Source: Terfezia claveryi (taxonomy: Eukaryota; Ascomycota; Pezizomycetes; Pezizales; Pezizaceae). From it: a stretch of 64,000 bases of DNA. The stretch covers positions 467,721-531,720 of the forward strand of contig WHUX01000019.1 in assembly GCA_015179025.1 (NCBI GenBank). The letters run 5' to 3'. This document shows positions 11,330 through 21,552 of this stretch, piece by piece; the stretch's first letter is position 1, and each line of letters opens with the position of its first letter. The notes below the pieces were generated by a model. That model saw only the letters and a program-made list of their open reading frames with translations, searched no databases and was not told the origin of the DNA. Both the position numbers and the translations under genes were made by a program.

Positions 11330-12755
11330 TCGTCCTCTCGAGGTTTTGGTGGAGAATGCTATATTACCTCCATCGATCGTACGCACTGTGCCATCTTTGA
11401 TATATTTGCAAAAAAAGAAACTTGGATAGATGGGCCGTGTCTGGGTCAAGTCTCAGGACGCCGGAGATGTATTTATGGACCGAAGAAACGTGTTGCGTGC
11501 GGTGTTCAGGTGCTGTCCGGGAGTAGAGGGACTAGAGGGAGGAGCCCGGTGGTGGTTCTGGCGGGACAAGGGAGGAGAAAAAAGATGCACGGCCCTGGAG
11601 CCTGTAAGCCTGTAAGCCTGAGACAATGGACCTGGAGGGGAGACGACCCGGGGAAGGAGGGCCTTATAGCGAGAACCGTCGAGTTCGAAGGGTGAAGGGC
11701 CAGTTTCTTGCGGCGTGGTCGAGACAAGACCGAGGATGGATATTTAAGTTCTATAAGTTGTTCTCCCCCAAGCGTAGCCCCGCCGTCCATGCATACCACG
11801 ATCACTAACAATACTGCCCTCTGCGCTCGCGCGAGAACTCGCCCCTACTTCCTTTGCGAACGTACTTACCCCCACAAAGCAAACAAGCAGCACGGCTGCC
11901 AGAGAGCACAATAGAACGAACTGGGAAAACAGGGCATGCGCAGGGTCAGACCGACCGGTAGAACAGTGCCAATCGATCGTGAGGTTAAGTGGTATTTTCC
12001 TCACCCCCCGGCACACGACTTCAGTGCCACAACCTCTTCTCCGTGTACTTATGCAGCCATGTGTTGACCGCGCATATTACCAGTTCTGGGTCCTCGTGTG
12101 CACCTTTGGCGACAACATTGGTTCACCTGGTGTCTCCATAATCATGCCTTGTATCGAGGCTCCATCCCTCGTCAGGCGAGCCACACAGGTTGAACCCTGA
12201 TGGGCCCTGGAAGCAGCCCATCCAAATCCGTCTTCCACTCATCACCAAAGCGGCGTGACGTGTAGGAAGGTCATAAAACGGTCTTGAGTTCTGGCATCAG
12301 GGATCGCAAAGATGATCTCCTTAGCACGTCTCTGGAAAATCATACAGGCTTCCCTCTCTTTCCTCCTTTTTTTCGTGCATCTGATACCTATTCCCATACG
12401 CTAGTGCTCTTCACAATAAAGAAAGAGTATTACTAGGAACCGTCTTGTCTACCGTCTTGTCTTGCAAGACAGCAGCTTTTAGTGGATTGATATGTCGTTA
12501 GTTGCATGTCAGGAATGTGCCCAGCTTGCACCGAATTGGTGTGGTCTCATGTGCAGACCCGCCTATGCCGCATTGGTTCATTTACGTACAGACCAAAAAC
12601 AAAAAACTTTGATATTCATCAAGATATTATACAGAGGAAAGAAACCTATGATAATAACCCCTCCCCGAGACTGTGTTTCCTAACTGATAAATGCCACAAT
12701 TAAGTATATCTTCTCCAAAATTACACTAGGAATATCCATTCCCTCAATCCTATCG
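11330..12755. other. Gene-free stretch between the Nudix gene and ATE1
   Basis: Open frames here (for example 11506-11811 on the minus strand) are low-complexity and show no family resemblance. A 12-base tandem duplication ACCGTCTTGTCT occurs near 12440. The left part should contain the Nudix promoter. Confidence 0.45.
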
Positions 12756-14823
12756 TTAGTGGTTAAACCTCAATTCTATTTCCGTAGCCAACTCCGGGCC
12801 CACCACTGCTGCAAACTGCTCAACTGCACTTCTCACCATACCGCCCTCTCGAAACTGCCTAATGTTCTACAGACCCCGCCTACTAATCAGCAGCATATCC
12901 CAACCACATGGCAATGTGAAGGGAGCACTTACATTAGCAACCACGTGACCTATCCCAGGCACATATATCTTCACCTCTCCCAGATCAACCTCCTCCTCAA
13001 GTTCTTTCAATGACGGTATACCCGGCATGTGGCTTGCCCATAGATCTTCAGTGTATTCATCGTCATCTTCATCGCCAGAGCCGTGTCTATCTACCAATTC
13101 CTCGCCCTCGTCGATGTCTTTTTGTTTGGGGTGCCATAGTGAGAGAGCGTCGGGTTTAGAAGGAGAACAATAAAATTTCTCGGACATAATTTTCTTCACC
13201 TGCTCATCAAGTAAGTTCCAAACGTTATTCTCCGGATCCAGAAAATATGTTGGATGGAATTGGCCCTTATATTTCATTTTTGGGCAGTTGTGGATGTAGA
13301 ACCCTGTAATAACATTAGCACCAACCAATTATTTGGAAAGAAATGGGCCGCAGATAACCTACCCATATAGTAATATTTATAGCCCTCCTCTGCCGCCAAT
13401 GCTGCCTCCCGACACGCGCTCAACTTCCCAAATCCCCACTCGGAGAAGTCGGAATGATACATAAAGTATACCCCACTAACACACCATGGGAGGAAGTCAA
13501 GGACAGCCATGGCGATCAGTCTACCGTTAAGGCGGTACATTTGGTGAAAGGACCCCATGCGTTTACCTCCATCAGAAGGAGACGCTGGAGTAGGTATCAA
13601 AGGGGAGTTGCAGAGGAAGCGCTGAAAGCTGTACTCAGAGACTTTTTCTGGACCTTCATGATGAACCGTAAATTGGTAGTTCTGAAAGAGAGAATATCTG
13701 GGGATGAGTGTTAGTGTTAAATGCCAGAAACTGTTGACAGTATTCCTCAGTAGAGGCTAGGCTTGTTCAAAGCTCGAGATTGACCCCTAGCAGTTCAAGG
13801 AACATGGTCTCATGGCCAACCAACCACTTGGAAAAACGTACTTTTCCTCAGTAAAGGTAGAGGGTTCTAAGGTAACCTCAAATTTCCGGTTGGGTTCTGG
13901 TGGGGTACGTAGGTAAGGATATTCTGGTCCATGCACACTCCGGAAAAGGTCAAATTCGGTTTTCAGTTTCTTTTTCTCCCTGAAACCCCAGTATTGTTAG
14001 GCCGGGAATATAACTGCCGGGGTAAATTTGGAAACAGCAAGCCTAAGGAAAATATTACAGACTCTCGGGTTTTTGGGTATTTCCTAGCACACTCGGAAAG
14101 ATAGCCCTGCCCCACGACATAGTTTTCCCATCTGTGTAATGCTTTCCTATGTTCCCGGGACGGCTTGAATTGAGTAGCGTCCAGTCTAGAAATTCACAGC
14201 CTGTTAGAAATTATACTTAGACAAAGACATTCATTTGACTTTAACATGCCTGATTGTATATTGTATGCAACATGACTTTTTCAAATTGGGTCTGTATAGC
14301 AGATGTCCGCTCCTGCGATGCATGTGTTAGGCCCCTCGAACACAGGCTTATTGCATAAGATCGCTCACACTACCTTCTCCAACCAAGATCCAAGAGCTTT
14401 TGATAGTGTAGAGGCGACAGTGTGACCGCTCTAAGGTAAAAGGCCTGACCTGAAATAGGCAATTAACAATTATGTAAAAGACCTCAATCTGCTTCCGATT
14501 AATCATCGTGGGTGTAGTACTTCCGGTACCAGTGCTACAGTAGCCGCAATCTCTACCTCCAGCTATTCCTGTAGGCCATTAAAAATTACTATCAACTTCA
14601 TGGCTTGGTAGCGGCTAAACAAAAAAAAATCGGCTTTCGTGTACATAAGTGGGGTATAGGATGGAGGGGTAAATATTGCGAAACAGAGTCAACGAATGAA
14701 AGTTGCAGACAACAGACACGGGTTACAACGACTGGATACTCCGCGAGAGAGATGACTGCCAACATTTTTTGACGTACCTATGTAGCCAACCTGGCTGTCA
14801 GGATTATGTGCGTTGGACTGCAT
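12756..14823 (-). CDS. ATE1: Arginyl-tRNA-protein transferase (arginyltransferase)
   Basis: Transfers Arg from Arg-tRNA to acidic N-termini in the Arg/N-degron pathway. Nine exons: 14823-14778, 14568-14521, 14449-14374, 14312-14250, 14185-14063, 13979-13842, 13697-13363, 13303-12933 and 12866-12756, joining to 436 residues. Residues about 20-60 give GRDCGYCSTGTGS, then AFYLRAVTLSPLHYQKLLDL, GWRRSG and SCCIQYTIR: the N-terminal Cys motifs (CGYC and CC) of the ATE1 N domain. The C domain shows [60 protein letters not shown] and PTYFLDPE. An acidic insert (GSGDEDDDEYTEDL) lies near the C-terminus. The intron after CIQYTIR uses a GC donor (AG|GCATGT), the only donor I found that keeps the frame to RLDATQFKPSREHRKAL. 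The gene appears intact. Confidence 0.95.
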
Positions 14824-16331
14824 ACAGGGGCGCCTCTCCAAAGTGGTTCAATGGTGAGTATGCTTAACCTGCCCACAATGTATGGTGTCGTATTGAAATA
14901 TGTGAGAAATAAGATATGATGAGGATATGTACCTCTGGAGATCAAAAGGGAACAGGCGCCCTATGACTACTGACCTGAGCTGTCCTAGACTCTCTCGTGA
15001 GTGTCGCCAACGGGTATCGGTAGAATAGGTTAGAGATGCGGGAACGTGTGTCGATCGACTGGTTGGTGTACTCTCTCGAAGCCCCTTATATAGCTAGTGG
15101 GTACCTCTATGATCCGTCTGGCTGCCAACCAATAGCATCGCTTTCATAAAAAGTGAGATCGACTTCAGACACGTGGGAAACAAAAATGTAGTATGACGAA
15201 CAGTTTTTACGTAAGGCCTTACAATGAGCACATCCAGCTCGATTAAGATCTAGATATCGATCGTATATGTAGCTCGTACGACCTGAAACCTCCCCAACGA
15301 AACGACAACCGTTATACCAAACAGCACGATTGCCGACAGTCGCACATCCGGGTATATGCGGGTGCTGGCAGTACTGCAAATATCTGAAATTTAATACTTA
15401 GTACGATGTACAGGTAGCAATCCTGAACACGGTTAGGCATACTATCTAGATGGCAAGCAGGCGCAGCTCTGAGAACCCAAGTCCGCAATTCTTCCATACA
15501 ACTCATCTGATGCCAAAATGGAAACAGAACCAGGTCGAGTATAGATGTGTGTACTGTACTTATCAGATCCAGATTTGCCCCTGCTGGAAGAAAATATAAT
15601 TCCATCTGCTTCACAATAGGCTTGCAGACCCTCATACTTCATCAACACAATCTTCATGAAAGTCTCCTTCTGGTAGCATAATTACCATCGGACGATGCCT
15701 ATATATATATATTCATCAGTCCATATGCATTGTGACCATTCTTCATATCCCCAGTCCTTCACACCCAGCATGCCTTTTATCTAATTTTGCTTTCACCTAT
15801 TTCGCCCATTGCTCCTTATAGTATTAGCTGACCATAATTATCCCATCTCCCCCCATAACTCTTCCCAAGACATCCGTGTACTTCGATCTCTAGTCAAGAA
15901 TTTTACTAATTGAACCTTCTCTTCTTCTGTTGATATCATTGGCTGTCCGTTTCCTTTTCGATTAGCTGGTGTGCCTAGAAAATAATCGTCAACTTTAATT
16001 CCTAAATAATCAAGAGCCATCAGCTGTGGGTACCTAATTTTTGGCTTGACTGTATATTTTGACAGGTCCAAGAGTCAATATTTTGGTTGCATCCCCAATT
16101 TCTTTCCAATCCACCTTTGCCTTGTCTCGAAGGGCAATAAGCTCAATTCTCTCATCTCCAGTAGTGTTAATTCTTGAAACTTCAAAATGACATGATTGAT
16201 TTTCATCAGATGCTAGGCTCGGAACTTTACCTAAATTCCAAAGGATGCGTGAACAGAATATTCAAGTCCTAAGTCTTATTACAGATATCAGCCAGTTGGT
16301 CATATTTGATAGGGTCAGAAATTCAACGCTA
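14824..16331. other. Gene-poor stretch with unassigned frames
   Basis: No supported gene. A minus-strand frame at 15442-15657 followed by 15107-15379 is cysteine-containing, but I could not join the parts without a stop. A minus-strand frame at 15838-16071 (77 codons) contains EEEKVQLVKFLTRD and MSWEELW, faintly like a Myb/SANT helix. It could be a relic of a mobile element or chance. Confidence 0.35.
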
Positions 16332-16364
16332 CAGACCGCCGTGCCAACCAGACTACAGACCGCC
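16332..16364. repeat. Micro-insertion with 9-bp direct repeats
   Basis: The exact 15-mer GTGCCAACCAGACTA (16341-16355) is flanked on both sides by the perfect 9-mer CAGACCGCC (16332-16340 and 16356-16364). Nothing else separates the repeats. This is the cleanest form of the family: a constant GACTA end and a 9-bp duplication. Confidence 0.9.
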
Positions 16365-16919
16365 ACGCATATGCGGCTTTCCCTTACACCCGACCCGAGT
16401 ACGGCTCAATCTACATATGTATATCGCTCTCCAAGTCCATTTTCATGCAGATTTCAATTCAATTTCAGGGTCATGACAACGAGAAGCTCCGCTCTTCTTG
16501 CCCATGTGCTTTTTGGTTCTTATAACTGGTATTATGATATGATGATATTCCTAATGTGTCCTGCATGCGCCGGATTAACAGCATCCCGGAACCGAAAGCC
16601 AGATGGCTATCTCCACTAGAGCAAGCTTCTTACCTCCGTGGACTGCACCTTTTCCTCCTCATAATATAGCAAGAGGAGAAGGTCGTCGACGTGGTCTGCC
16701 GACCAGAGCAAGTACTTCTCCTCCAGGTTAGACATACCCATTTCCCTTATGCTTGATCTACTACCGCGATCCAAGATCCAGCGATATATTGGGATGCTGC
16801 GCCTGCTGTGATGCTAGCTCCATGCATTGCGATTCGCTCAAATGAGTATACAGATGGGCCGACAAAAGTGGCAAACCTATGAGTGCTGATCAGGGTACCC
16901 CCGCTCCTGCTTCGTCACG

Positions 16920-17908
16920 CTACCAAGATGCCAACAACAATTGAGCAGTGCGGATAATGGAATTAAGTGCGGAAGGCTATTCCAGGAGAGATATTCAGCA
17001 TAAATTAGGAATTTCAAAACAAACTGTACAGCGAGTCGTTCAGGAGGGAATTCTGTGGCCAGCTCCAGCCAGCTCCATGAAGTGGTAGACCAGCAACCCT
17101 CAACCTAAGAGACAAAAGCTCTAGAGGCTCTAGAATGCAAATCCTTATGCTTCATTTAGATTTTACTGCAGAGTCTGGATTGGGTATATGTTCAGAAACA
17201 GTGAGGCGGGTTGGCCATTATGTTAGATGGATTCGCCATAAACCTAGATGTGTCGGCTAAAACGAGTGAAGTGAGCTCGTAGTCAACAATAAACAACAGT
17301 TGAAGAATGGCAAAGAAAATATTGACATGAAATACATGTTGAATTTTATTATCTCCTCGTGGTGAGTTGATGCCAATATTTCTCCCGTGATTACAGCTAT
17401 ACCATCTATTCCCTCAACCTCCTAATTCAGAATAAGATGAAAGGCACCCTTTTTTTTAAAGAGTGAACGAATATTCTTGGGAGCTGTTTGGCACAATTCT
17501 CTATTAGTTTGAATTCGGTGGCGAGGACGTACATGATAAAGATCGACTTGGCATGAACTCTAAGCAGAAATTTTACACCCATATTTGCTTCCACTAGTTT
17601 CAGAAGACTCAAACGATGGTGCACCTGGAAATTGAATATTATATCGACTCCAATATGGTATCGGCAGAATTCCTTTGCCAGCAAGCTCTTTTGATCTCAA
17701 ATATATTGAGAACGTATGGGGTATTGCAAAAGCTTCGGAGGTACATAATGGCATAACCCAGACAAGCATCCTCATCATAGATAGAGAAGGGCCTATCAAT
17801 GCTCTCTACGAGAGGCTTGTGCCAACCAGACTAATCAATGCTGCTCAGGCTGCCTGGGAAGAGCTACCTTGGGCACGGATAAATAGGACCTGCCAATTCG
17901 TAAATTGA
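16920..17908 (+). pseudogene. Dead Tc1/mariner-type transposase
   Basis: Plus-strand pieces in several frames resemble a Tc1/mariner transposase. A helix-turn-helix reads GYSRRDIQHKLGISKQTVQR at about 16975-17035. A second N-terminal piece, SGRPATLNLRDK, follows near 17090. A C-terminal catalytic-domain piece reads SFDLKYIENVWGIAK near 17690, the usual SPDLNPIENVWG block with its acidic residue, and ends AAQAAWEELPWARINR. The segment between has many stops and no continuous frame, so it cannot encode a working enzyme. Terminal inverted repeats were not found by eye. A 30-bp micro-insertion with a 9-bp duplication interrupts the C-terminal part at 17795-17842, so that insertion is younger than the transposon copy. 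Confidence 0.8.
17795..17842. repeat. 30-bp micro-insertion inside the transposase relic
   Basis: ATCAATGCT at 17795-17803 is repeated exactly at 17834-17842. Between them is a 30-bp segment that begins CTCTACGAGAGG and ends GTGCCAACCAGACTA. Removing the insert and one repeat restores the transposase reading GPINAAQAAWEELPW. The event added 39 bases, so the local frame was kept. The host gene supplies the ancestral sequence, making this the strongest evidence that these segments are insertions. Confidence 0.9.
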
Positions 17909-18910
17909 CAATCATTCATCGTCTAAATTTTTTTTTTTACTCTCTCTATCTATATGTATATGTATCTAGCCTTGTTGGCACAAAATGTATATGTATAATG
18001 AACAACTTTACTTAAGGTTCGTTGCCGTTCTCAAGGGTTAGAATTTGAAGAAATACATACCCAAAGTGCAGGGACTTGGCGTCGGCTGATAGGTCTTGGG
18101 GTTTTGCCGACAAATTTTCTATGTGAGGGGTCATGCCGGCACCTCTGTGTGTAGTCTGGCTGCCGACCAGACAAGTATTGGCTTACGGCTAGGAGATGGG
18201 GTGGTGTAAGTCAGGCTAAGGTTTAATGTATTACTTGCTACTGAAGGAATATTTTATAAATTTAACTGAGAGCTTGATTCATATGGGTTACCCTGATCTT
18301 GCGGCCTGGCCGATTTATTTGATGGGTAGCTTAATCAGGGTTACCCTGAATTTAGTCGCGCTCTTAAACCCGGAATACCTTCAAGGAATCACAGAAAACA
18401 GATCCGGCTTTGGGGATCTTAGCAGAACAAGCCTTCTGGGAGCGAGAATACTCGAATTTCTATTTCAGGCATCATACCCTGCCTGATTATTTGTCTTTGT
18501 TTGTGTAACCTCACTTCTGCATTCAAAGATCAAGCCAACAGTAGTTATCATACATTCCACTTGATGCTATCAAACGGAGATCGTGGACATGCTTGCATGG
18601 AAAAGACCAGGCAATGAAGAAAGGCTATGAAGAAAAAATCGCTTACATAACGACTGGGTACGAGGGTTAACAAATATATATTACAATATATAATAGTATG
18701 TGTAGTCATTGTCTGGTTGGCACAACACCCTCCAAAGAAGCAAGCAGAGACGTCAATGAACTTTTAGACTTGTCGTCGAGTGAAGGGTTGGAATTGCCTC
18801 TTCTCCATAGCACCTGCTTCTGACCCCAAATTGCCCAGTTCTATACGAGCTCACATCTCTTAGATTCGCTCCCAGCAATAATCCTTCCGATTTAATCTCA
18901 CTCACTGAGC
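17909..18910. other. Gene-free relic stretch with motif fragments
   Basis: Holds a TAGTCTGG fragment at 18152-18159 followed by TGCCGACCAGAC, and a TGTCTGGTTGGCACAACACC fragment near 18711-18730 that shares its extension with the copy at 51540. Two GTTACCCTGA copies lie at 18287-18296 and 18340-18349. A frame at 18226-18486 has no recognisable relative. Confidence 0.5.
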
Positions 18911-19838
18911 TTATACCAGCGCCCTGACCTCCCCATCCTCATATTTCGCCTTGAAAAAAGTATAACTTAGCGTCACCTGCTCAATACCTTTCATCAAAGG
19001 GTCATTTGAAAACTCCGGGTCAATAAAAAAGAATACTGGCATATCGACTTCCTCCCCCGCGTTCAATTTTTGCTCTTCGAAGCAGAAACACTGAATCTTG
19101 CTGAAATACGGTGCCACTTGTCCTGGAGTTACAGAGTAAGTAGCCACTCCAATTATATCTTCGTCAGAATTATTCTTGGCCTTGTAGAATGCGAGTGCGG
19201 TTTCCCCGGGCAGCACATACACTTCGCGTTGTTGGGGAGTGAATTTCCAATCAAGGGTGGAGGAGACGCTGGAGTTGAAGGTGACTCGGATGCGGGGTGC
19301 CTTCTCTACGGGAAGGAGTTTGTCCGGGGTGAACCTAGTTGAGTCGGTGATGGGAATGCCACCGAAGCCGGTACGCTGGCAAATGGCACGGTACAAGGGG
19401 ACGGAGGCATAAGAGAGGGTAAGAGTCGCTAGAATCATGCTGAGAAGCGGAGACAGTCAGCTGGGTTCAGTGGTGGAATGGAGATTCATCAGGAGCGTAA
19501 AGATAGAGGACTGACTACCTGGCTGTGTAGTAAAGGAGGGAGGTATTTTTTTGTTTATAATGGGAGCTATAGTCTGGCCGGTAGGGGGTCGACCGCCGTA
19601 CAGCTTGAGTGGCATTGATGGCATTCTGTGTTGAGGGTGGGGGCGGGGGTAGGGTATCCCAGAAGGGAGTTGTAGAGGAAAAGAAGCGGTTCTGTATTCT
19701 CAACACCGCTTTTGGCCCGGAGGCTGTTGAAAATCGAACTATCAATGAAGTGAGTTGAGGTGTCCGTGATGGGGCTGATCGGCGGAGTAGAAGCGGTGGT
19801 GCGCGCCGGAGGCAATGAGAGGCAATTGAGGGTTTCAT
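18911..19838 (-). CDS. COX11: Cytochrome c oxidase assembly protein COX11
   Basis: Mitochondrial inner-membrane copper chaperone that delivers copper to the CuB site of cytochrome oxidase subunit 1. Two exons, 19838-19519 and 19439-18911, join to 282 residues, normal for the family. The N-terminus is Arg/Ser-rich (MKPSIASHCLRRAPPLLLRR), as expected of a mitochondrial targeting sequence. A single membrane segment (MILATLTLSYASVPLYRAIC) spans the exon junction, followed by FCQRTG-like CQRTGFGG. The conserved copper-binding CFCFEEQ is near residue 220, and VDMPVFFFIDPEF follows. The start is the first ATG in frame with the targeting peptide. It is transcribed away from the mitochondrial carrier gene DIC1, about 490 bp apart, so the two may share a regulatory region (inference). 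Confidence 0.97.
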
Positions 19839-20238
19839 GGTGATCGAATATTGGGGGGGGGGATAACTTTTGGCAGCGTAGCTTTGGTAATCGAGGGAGA
19901 GTTCAATCCACCTCGGCTTTTGTTTACAACGGCTAAGCTTTGAAACACACATCAAATATGGATTCATTTCTCTCGCCGTCTGTCAACTGCAAATGAACAT
20001 ATATATCATCTTGGCAGAGATCTCAGTGATCTTACCGGCCAAATGATTCAATTGAGAACCCTGTGGGGCGCCGTCATCCGAACCTTTTTCAACTGGTTAC
20101 CACCGCAGAATACCCTGCAGGGGCAGAAAAAGCTGCTAGCGCTCAGTACGGTGCCTTAAGCGTAAAAACCAAAGGATGTGATAACCATCTTGAAGTCAGT
20201 AGGTAGATAATCCATGCATCCTTTGTGGCTTTTATGAA

Positions 20239-20266
20239 CTTCTTTCTAGTCTCGTGCCCTTCTTTC
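20239..20266. repeat. Micro-insertion, second motif family, 8-bp direct repeats
   Basis: TAGTCTCGTGCC (20247-20258) is flanked by CTTCTTTC at 20239-20246 and 20259-20266. It lies in the shared upstream region of COX11 and DIC1, about 65 bp before the DIC1 start codon. The constant TAGTC end matches the main family, but the rest of the insert differs. Confidence 0.75.
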
Positions 20267-20330
20267 TGTGTTTGTTGTCATTGAGCCACCAAAGTAGCAC
20301 CATTCCAGCATAGAATAGTGCGAGCGACCA

Positions 20331-21496
20331 TGGCTGCCAAAAACCCAGCGGCAGCAAAGCCTGGGGCGATGCATTATCCATTCTGGTTCGGTGGGAGTGC
20401 AAGCTGTATTGCTGCCTGCTTTACACATCCATTGGGTGGGTTCCAATCCTTTTAGGTACAACTGGGCACGTGATTAACCATGTTGGTCTTAGATCTGGTG
20501 AAGGTCCGAATGCAAACTGCTCGTACTACTGCTGGAGGAGCAACACCGACAATGTTGGGGACCTTTGTGAAGGTTGCACGGAACGAAGGTATGAGAGAAA
20601 AAGTCTACGTGTTTCTGTGGTGTGTAGGGTGGAGCTAACAGAGAGTTACAGGGTTTCTGGCCTTATATAGCGGGGTGAGTTTACTTGAGGGTAACCCCGC
20701 CATATAGCCAGACTGTTATTAAACACTCAATTATAGCTCTCAGCAAGCCTCCTCCGACAGGCAACCTACTCCACCACCCGCTTCGGCGTCTACGAAACGC
20801 TCAAATCTCACTTCCAGCCCCCTGGCGAAACAATTCCTCCTTCCTTTGGTACATTGGTCCTCATGGCCTCCGTTTCCGGCATGGCTGGGGGCGCCGCCGG
20901 GAACCCAGCCGACATTATCAATGTTCGCATGCAAAACGACCGCTCTCTGCCACCTTCCCAGCGTCTTAACTACAAACATGCCGTTGACGGTTTTTACAGA
21001 ATGCTTACGACCGAAGGAGTGTCTTCCCTATTCCGCGGGGTCTGGCCCAACACACTCCGAGCAGCACTTATGACTGCAAGTCAGCTAGCGACATATGACG
21101 AGTTCAAGAAATTAATCTTGGGGGCGGGATTAGGGGGGGATGGAGTAGGAACCCATTTTGCGGCGAGTTTGATGAGTGGCCTTGTTGCTACGACGGTTTG
21201 CAGTCCGGTTGATGTGGTGAAGACGAGGGTCATGGTTGGCCAGGGGAAGGGGGTGGGGGTGTTGAGTGTATTGAAAACGACGGTAAAAAAGGAGGGGGTA
21301 CGGTGGGTGTTTAGGGGCTGGGTGCCAAGTTTTGCGAGATTAGGGTGAGTGTATAGTCTCGTATACTATGAGATTCGTGTATTGACAATTTGGGGATAGG
21401 CCACATACGATTTTGACATTCATCTTCATGGAACAACACAAGAAGCTGTGGAGAATTATGCACCAGCCAAAGGAGCCCGAAGCAGTATTTCTTTGA
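20331..21496 (+). CDS. DIC1: Mitochondrial dicarboxylate carrier
   Basis: Inner-membrane carrier expected to exchange malate or succinate for phosphate. Exons: 20331-20435, 20493-20588, 20651-20674, 20737-21344 and 21400-21496, joining to 309 residues. The threefold carrier repeat is clear. Signature motifs are THPLDLVKVRMQ, GNPADIINVRMQND and CSPVDVVKTRVM, with partial second halves GFLALYSGLSASLLRQ, LFRGVWPNTLRA and WVFRGWVPSFARLGP. NVRMQND and LATYDEFK are close to yeast Dic1. The third exon is only 24 bases and carries the GFLALYSG segment. The stop codon falls inside the first unit of a 16-bp minisatellite. The start ATG is the first in the exon and gives the usual short N-terminus before HYPFWFGGSAS. 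Confidence 0.95.
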
Positions 21497-21552
21497 ACCA
21501 GTACTTCTTTGAACCAGCGCTTCTTTGAACCAGCACTTCTTTAAACCAGCGG
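21489..21552. repeat. 16-bp minisatellite, four units, overlapping the DIC1 stop
   Basis: Four units of the form TTCTTTGAACCAGYRC (21489-21504, 21505-21520, 21521-21536, 21537-21552) with one or two differences each. The DIC1 stop codon TGA (21494-21496) lies in unit 1. Unit number could therefore change only the 3' UTR, not the protein. Confidence 0.85.

Noticed and set aside
15107..15657. Two minus-strand frames as a possible spliced cysteine-containing protein
   Set aside because: The plausible GT donor and AG acceptors all create a stop or the wrong frame. No family resemblance was seen.
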